7,659 nt of DNA from CALVJJ01 sp045538425 (lineage in GTDB: Bacteria > Bacillota > Clostridia > Christensenellales > UBA1242): positions 1 to 7,659 of the forward strand of contig JAZSRJ010000083.1 of assembly GCA_045538425.1 (NCBI GenBank), given 5' to 3'. The first letter of the stretch is position 1, and each line of letters begins with the position of its first letter. Shown in pieces: positions 5,272 to 7,659 of the stretch. Position numbers and translations under genes: made by a program. The notes below the pieces were generated by a model. It ran no database searches. It was not told the DNA's origin and saw only the letters and a list, made by a program, of their open reading frames with translations.

Positions 5272-7035
5272 ATGGACGGATTTACACCAGAATGGAAAGA
5301 AAAATTGAAACAAAGTAGTAATATTGTTTCTGTTGTATCAAAATACCTACCATTAAAACAAAAAGGTAAAACATATTGGGGCTGTTGCCCATTTCATATG
5401 GAAAAGACACCATCATTTGCTGTCAACGAATATGAAGGCTTCTTTAAGTGTTTTGGTTGTGGTGTCGGTGGGGATGTGATCACATTTGTTCAAAAAATTG
5501 AATCATGTGATTTTTATGATGCATGTAAAATACTAGCAAGCGATGCTGGTATCGAAATGCCAACATATACTGCTGATGAGAATGTTGCAAAAAAGAAAAA
5601 ACAAGCGGACAGAAGTTATCAACTACTTCGTGATTGTGCAAAATATTATTATACCAATCTTGCAAAGCCAGAAGCAAAGGAAGCAAGAGACTATATTGCT
5701 CAAAGAAAACTTGGGCAAAAGACGACCATTGCATTTGGATTGGGGTATTCTATTGATTGGCAAGATGTCATCAAATACTTATCTCAAAAAGGATATACGA
5801 TTGACGAAATGAAAGTTGCTGGTGTCGTAGAAGAAAAGAATGGTAGAGCATATGACTGCTATGCAAAACGTCTTATTTTCCCAATCATCAATTCACGTGG
5901 TGATGTTGTTGGTTTTAGTGGTAGAGTACTAGGTAAGTCGGATTTTGCAAAATATAAAAATACGGCAGATACCATTGTGTTTGATAAGTCACGTAGTGTC
6001 TATGGTATCAATTTGATCAAAAAAGAAAAAAGAGATAATGGGATCAATGAGATCATTATTGTGGAAGGTCAGATGGATGTCATAGCGCTTCATCAAGCTG
6101 GGGTGCGTAATGCTGTTGCTTGTATGGGAACAGCACTAACTCCATATCATGCCAAAGAAATGAAAAAGTTTGTAGACAAAGTAGTGGTTTGTTTTGATGG
6201 CGATGGTGCGGGGAAAAAGGCAACCTTGAGAAGTCTAGATATACTTGTAAAATCTGGACTTGAAGTATATGTTGTGACGTTACCTGATGGTCTTGATCCA
6301 GATGAATACATAGGGAAATATGGTAAAGAATCATTCGATGAAAGGATTGCAAAAGCAAAATATTGGGTACAATATTTGATTGATTATTATGAAAGTCAAG
6401 TCAATATGTCAAAGCCTGAGGAAAAACGTATTTTTGTAGCCAATGCATTGGCTGTGATTGGGACATTGTCCACAAGTAGTGAACAAGATATCTATCTTGA
6501 AATTGTGCGAGATAAGACCAATATTGCTTTATCGGTTTTGCGCAATGACTTAAAAGGAGAAGCAAAACCAATTGAGTCTACTGTGCGAAAATCGACGCAA
6601 GAAGAGGAAATAAAACAAAATGCTTATGTGAAAGCAGTGCGTTTTGTTCTTGCAAGTTTTGTTTTCAAAAAAGAGTATGCCAAATTGGACAAGTCTATTC
6701 GAGAAAACTTGTGCAATTCTGATTATAAAAAATTGTATGATTATATTGTAGAATGTCATCAACAAAACAAGCCGGTGCTAATTGGTAGTTTGTATTCCAA
6801 TTTTGATATAGAGGGCAATGATGATTTGATGGCTATTGTCAATTACGAATTTAGTGTAGCAACGGACACTGTGCAATATTATAATGATTGCGTCAGAACA
6901 CTCAAACAATTTGGATTAGAAAAGAGACAAAACGAATTAACTGAAGAAATTAGAAACATAGAAGATTTGACTTTGCGTCGTCAAAAAATGATGGAGTTGC
7001 AACAAATTATTCTAGAAAGAAAACAATTGAAATAA
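5272..7035 (+). CDS. dnaG: DNA primase DnaG
   Basis: DnaG makes the RNA primers for lagging-strand and restart synthesis and works with the replicative helicase at the fork. From ATG 5272 the protein is 587 residues, near the usual 600. The N-terminal CHC2-type zinc-binding domain has C39-x2-H42 and C60-x2-C63, in CPFHMEKTPSF and FKCFGCGVGGD. The polymerase core has the basic motif KNTADTIVFDKSRSVYGIN (229-247). The TOPRIM region has VEGQMDV with E265, FDGDGAGKKAT with D309 and D311, and DPDEYI with D342 and D344. The C-terminal helicase-interaction region (about 430-587) is divergent, charged and helix-rich, as usual. The reading frame stays open upstream to 5041 inside ppdK, but that extension lacks a ribosome-binding site and family similarity. 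EGQMDV differs from the more common EGYMDV. It is followed 12 nt later by rpoD. Confidence 0.96.
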   Translation: MDGFTPEWKEKLKQSSNIVSVVSKYLPLKQKGKTYWGCCPFHMEKTPSFAVNEYEGFFKCFGCGVGGDVITFVQKIESCDFYDACKILASDAGIEMPTYTADENVAKKKKQADRSYQLLRDCAKYYYTNLAKPEAKEARDYIAQRKLGQKTTIAFGLGYSIDWQDVIKYLSQKGYTIDEMKVAGVVEEKNGRAYDCYAKRLIFPIINSRGDVVGFSGRVLGKSDFAKYKNTADTIVFDKSRSVYGINLIKKEKRDNGINEIIIVEGQMDVIALHQAGVRNAVACMGTALTPYHAKEMKKFVDKVVVCFDGDGAGKKATLRSLDILVKSGLEVYVVTLPDGLDPDEYIGKYGKESFDERIAKAKYWVQYLIDYYESQVNMSKPEEKRIFVANALAVIGTLSTSSEQDIYLEIVRDKTNIALSVLRNDLKGEAKPIESTVRKSTQEEEIKQNAYVKAVRFVLASFVFKKEYAKLDKSIRENLCNSDYKKLYDYIVECHQQNKPVLIGSLYSNFDIEGNDDLMAIVNYEFSVATDTVQYYNDCVRTLKQFGLEKRQNELTEEIRNIEDLTLRRQKMMELQQIILERKQLK

Positions 7036-7047
7036 AAGGAAATAACA

Positions 7048-7659
7048 ATGTTAGACGAATTAGAAAAAGATATACAAGACCTGATTAATTTTGGTAAAAG
7101 AGAAGGTGTAATTACTGAAGAAGATATTGCACAAAAAATGGTAAAACACGAATTGTCTCCAGAAGAAATTATGGAGATTAAGAAAAAATTGACTGCAGAA
7201 GGTATTACGGTCGAAGAAGAACCAGAAGAAAAAATCTCAGATGAAGATCTTAGAGAGATTATGAGCTATGTGAAAGTTGATGATCCTGTTAAGATGTATC
7301 TAAAAGATATTGGACAAGTAAAACTTTTGACAAGCGAACAAGAGGTAGAGCTTGCAAAACGTATTTTGGATGGAGATGAAAGAGCGAAAAAAGAACTTTG
7401 CGAACGCAACTTAAAGTTGGTTGTTAGTATTGCGAAAAAATATCTCAATCGTAATATGCAATTCTTAGATCTTATTCAAGAAGGTAATTTGGGTTTGATT
7501 AAGGCTGTTGATAAGTTTGATTATACCAAAGGCTTCCGTTTTTCAACCTATGCTACTTGGTGGATTAGACAAAGTATTACTCGTGCGGTTGCCCATCAAG
7601 CAAGGACCATTCGTGTTCCGGTACATATGGTCGAAACGGTTAACAAACTTTCTCGTGTA
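7048..7659 (+). CDS. rpoD: Primary sigma factor RpoD/SigA, N-terminal part (cut by window end)
   Basis: This is the housekeeping sigma-70-class subunit that gives RNA polymerase its promoter specificity. The first 204 residues are present, and the frame is still open at the last base. AAAGGA at 7035-7040 overlaps the dnaG stop codon and is seven bases from ATG, so translation is probably coupled to dnaG. Region 1.1 is compact (about 5-57) and followed by an acidic linker (about 56-70). Region 1.2 begins DDPVKMYLKDIG (78-89). Region 2 contains NLKLVVSIAKKY (111-122), DLIQEGNLGLIKAVDKFDY (131-149) and the -10-recognition helix FSTYATWWIRQSITRA (155-170) with W161, W162, Q165 and T168. Region 3.0 has ARTIRVPVHMVE with H183 and E186, the residues expected to read an extended -10. 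H173 replaces the near-invariant Asp of ADQARTIR. Regions 3 and 4 lie beyond the window. Confidence 0.96.
   Translation, partial: MLDELEKDIQDLINFGKREGVITEEDIAQKMVKHELSPEEIMEIKKKLTAEGITVEEEPEEKISDEDLREIMSYVKVDDPVKMYLKDIGQVKLLTSEQEVELAKRILDGDERAKKELCERNLKLVVSIAKKYLNRNMQFLDLIQEGNLGLIKAVDKFDYTKGFRFSTYATWWIRQSITRAVAHQARTIRVPVHMVETVNKLSRV

Noticed and set aside
5543..5812. 89-codon plus-strand ORF in another frame of dnaG
   Set aside because: It is entirely inside conserved primase sequence, is low-complexity Lys/Gln-rich, and has no supporting start signal.
6967..6995. TTGACT as a -35 box for an internal rpoD promoter at the end of dnaG
   Set aside because: The bases 16-18 positions downstream (around 6989-6995) show no -10-like hexamer, so rpoD is more simply read from the dnaG transcript.
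1..7659. Novel defence, mobile or other undescribed system
   Set aside because: Every substantial stretch is explained by conserved housekeeping genes with short regulatory gaps. There are no repeats, integrase or transposase motifs, or composition breaks that would mark an accessory island.

Overview
This window is a block of core housekeeping genes, all on the + strand, from an AT-rich (roughly one-third GC by eye) member of the Bacillota (Firmicutes). Three things suggest this lineage. The gene order ybeY - era - yqzL-like - recO, followed by dnaG - rpoD, is the Bacillus/Clostridium arrangement. Ribosome-binding sites are strong AAGG/GGAGG types. The pyruvate phosphate dikinase resembles the clostridial enzyme. 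The genetic code looks standard, with TGG for Trp and no in-frame TGA. An uncultured, gut-type Clostridia or Bacilli relative is plausible, but the genus cannot be read from the sequence. I see no mobile element, phage gene, CRISPR array, tRNA, rRNA or defence system.

Bases 1-2408 form an apparent co-directional operon concerned with RNA and ribosome maturation and DNA repair. It holds the tail of an unidentified gene whose TAG abuts the ybeY ATG, then ybeY (rRNA maturation endonuclease), era (30S assembly GTPase), an unlisted 49-residue ORF that looks like YqzL, and recO (RecFOR recombination mediator, GTG start). Gaps are 0, 19, 21 and 12 nt. A clear intrinsic terminator follows recO directly.

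Bases 2409-5175 are a self-contained single-gene unit: a near-consensus sigma-A promoter (TTGTCA-N17-TATACT), ppdK (pyruvate, phosphate dikinase, 875 aa, full length) and a second strong terminator. It links pyruvate and PEP metabolism and is functionally unrelated to its neighbours.

Bases 5176-7659 hold an A-tract-rich intergenic region with a weak candidate promoter, dnaG (primase, 587 aa from the chosen start at 5272) and the first 204 residues of rpoD/sigA, cut by the window end. This is the dnaG-rpoD core of the classic macromolecular-synthesis operon.

The region is ordinary in gene content. The points worth checking are small: the YqzL-like ORF, unusual residues next to catalytic motifs in PPDK, an Asp-to-His change in sigma region 2.4/3.0, substitutions in the YbeY signature, and the insulated ppdK unit with no regulatory-protein gene beside it. 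I found no credible previously undescribed system.
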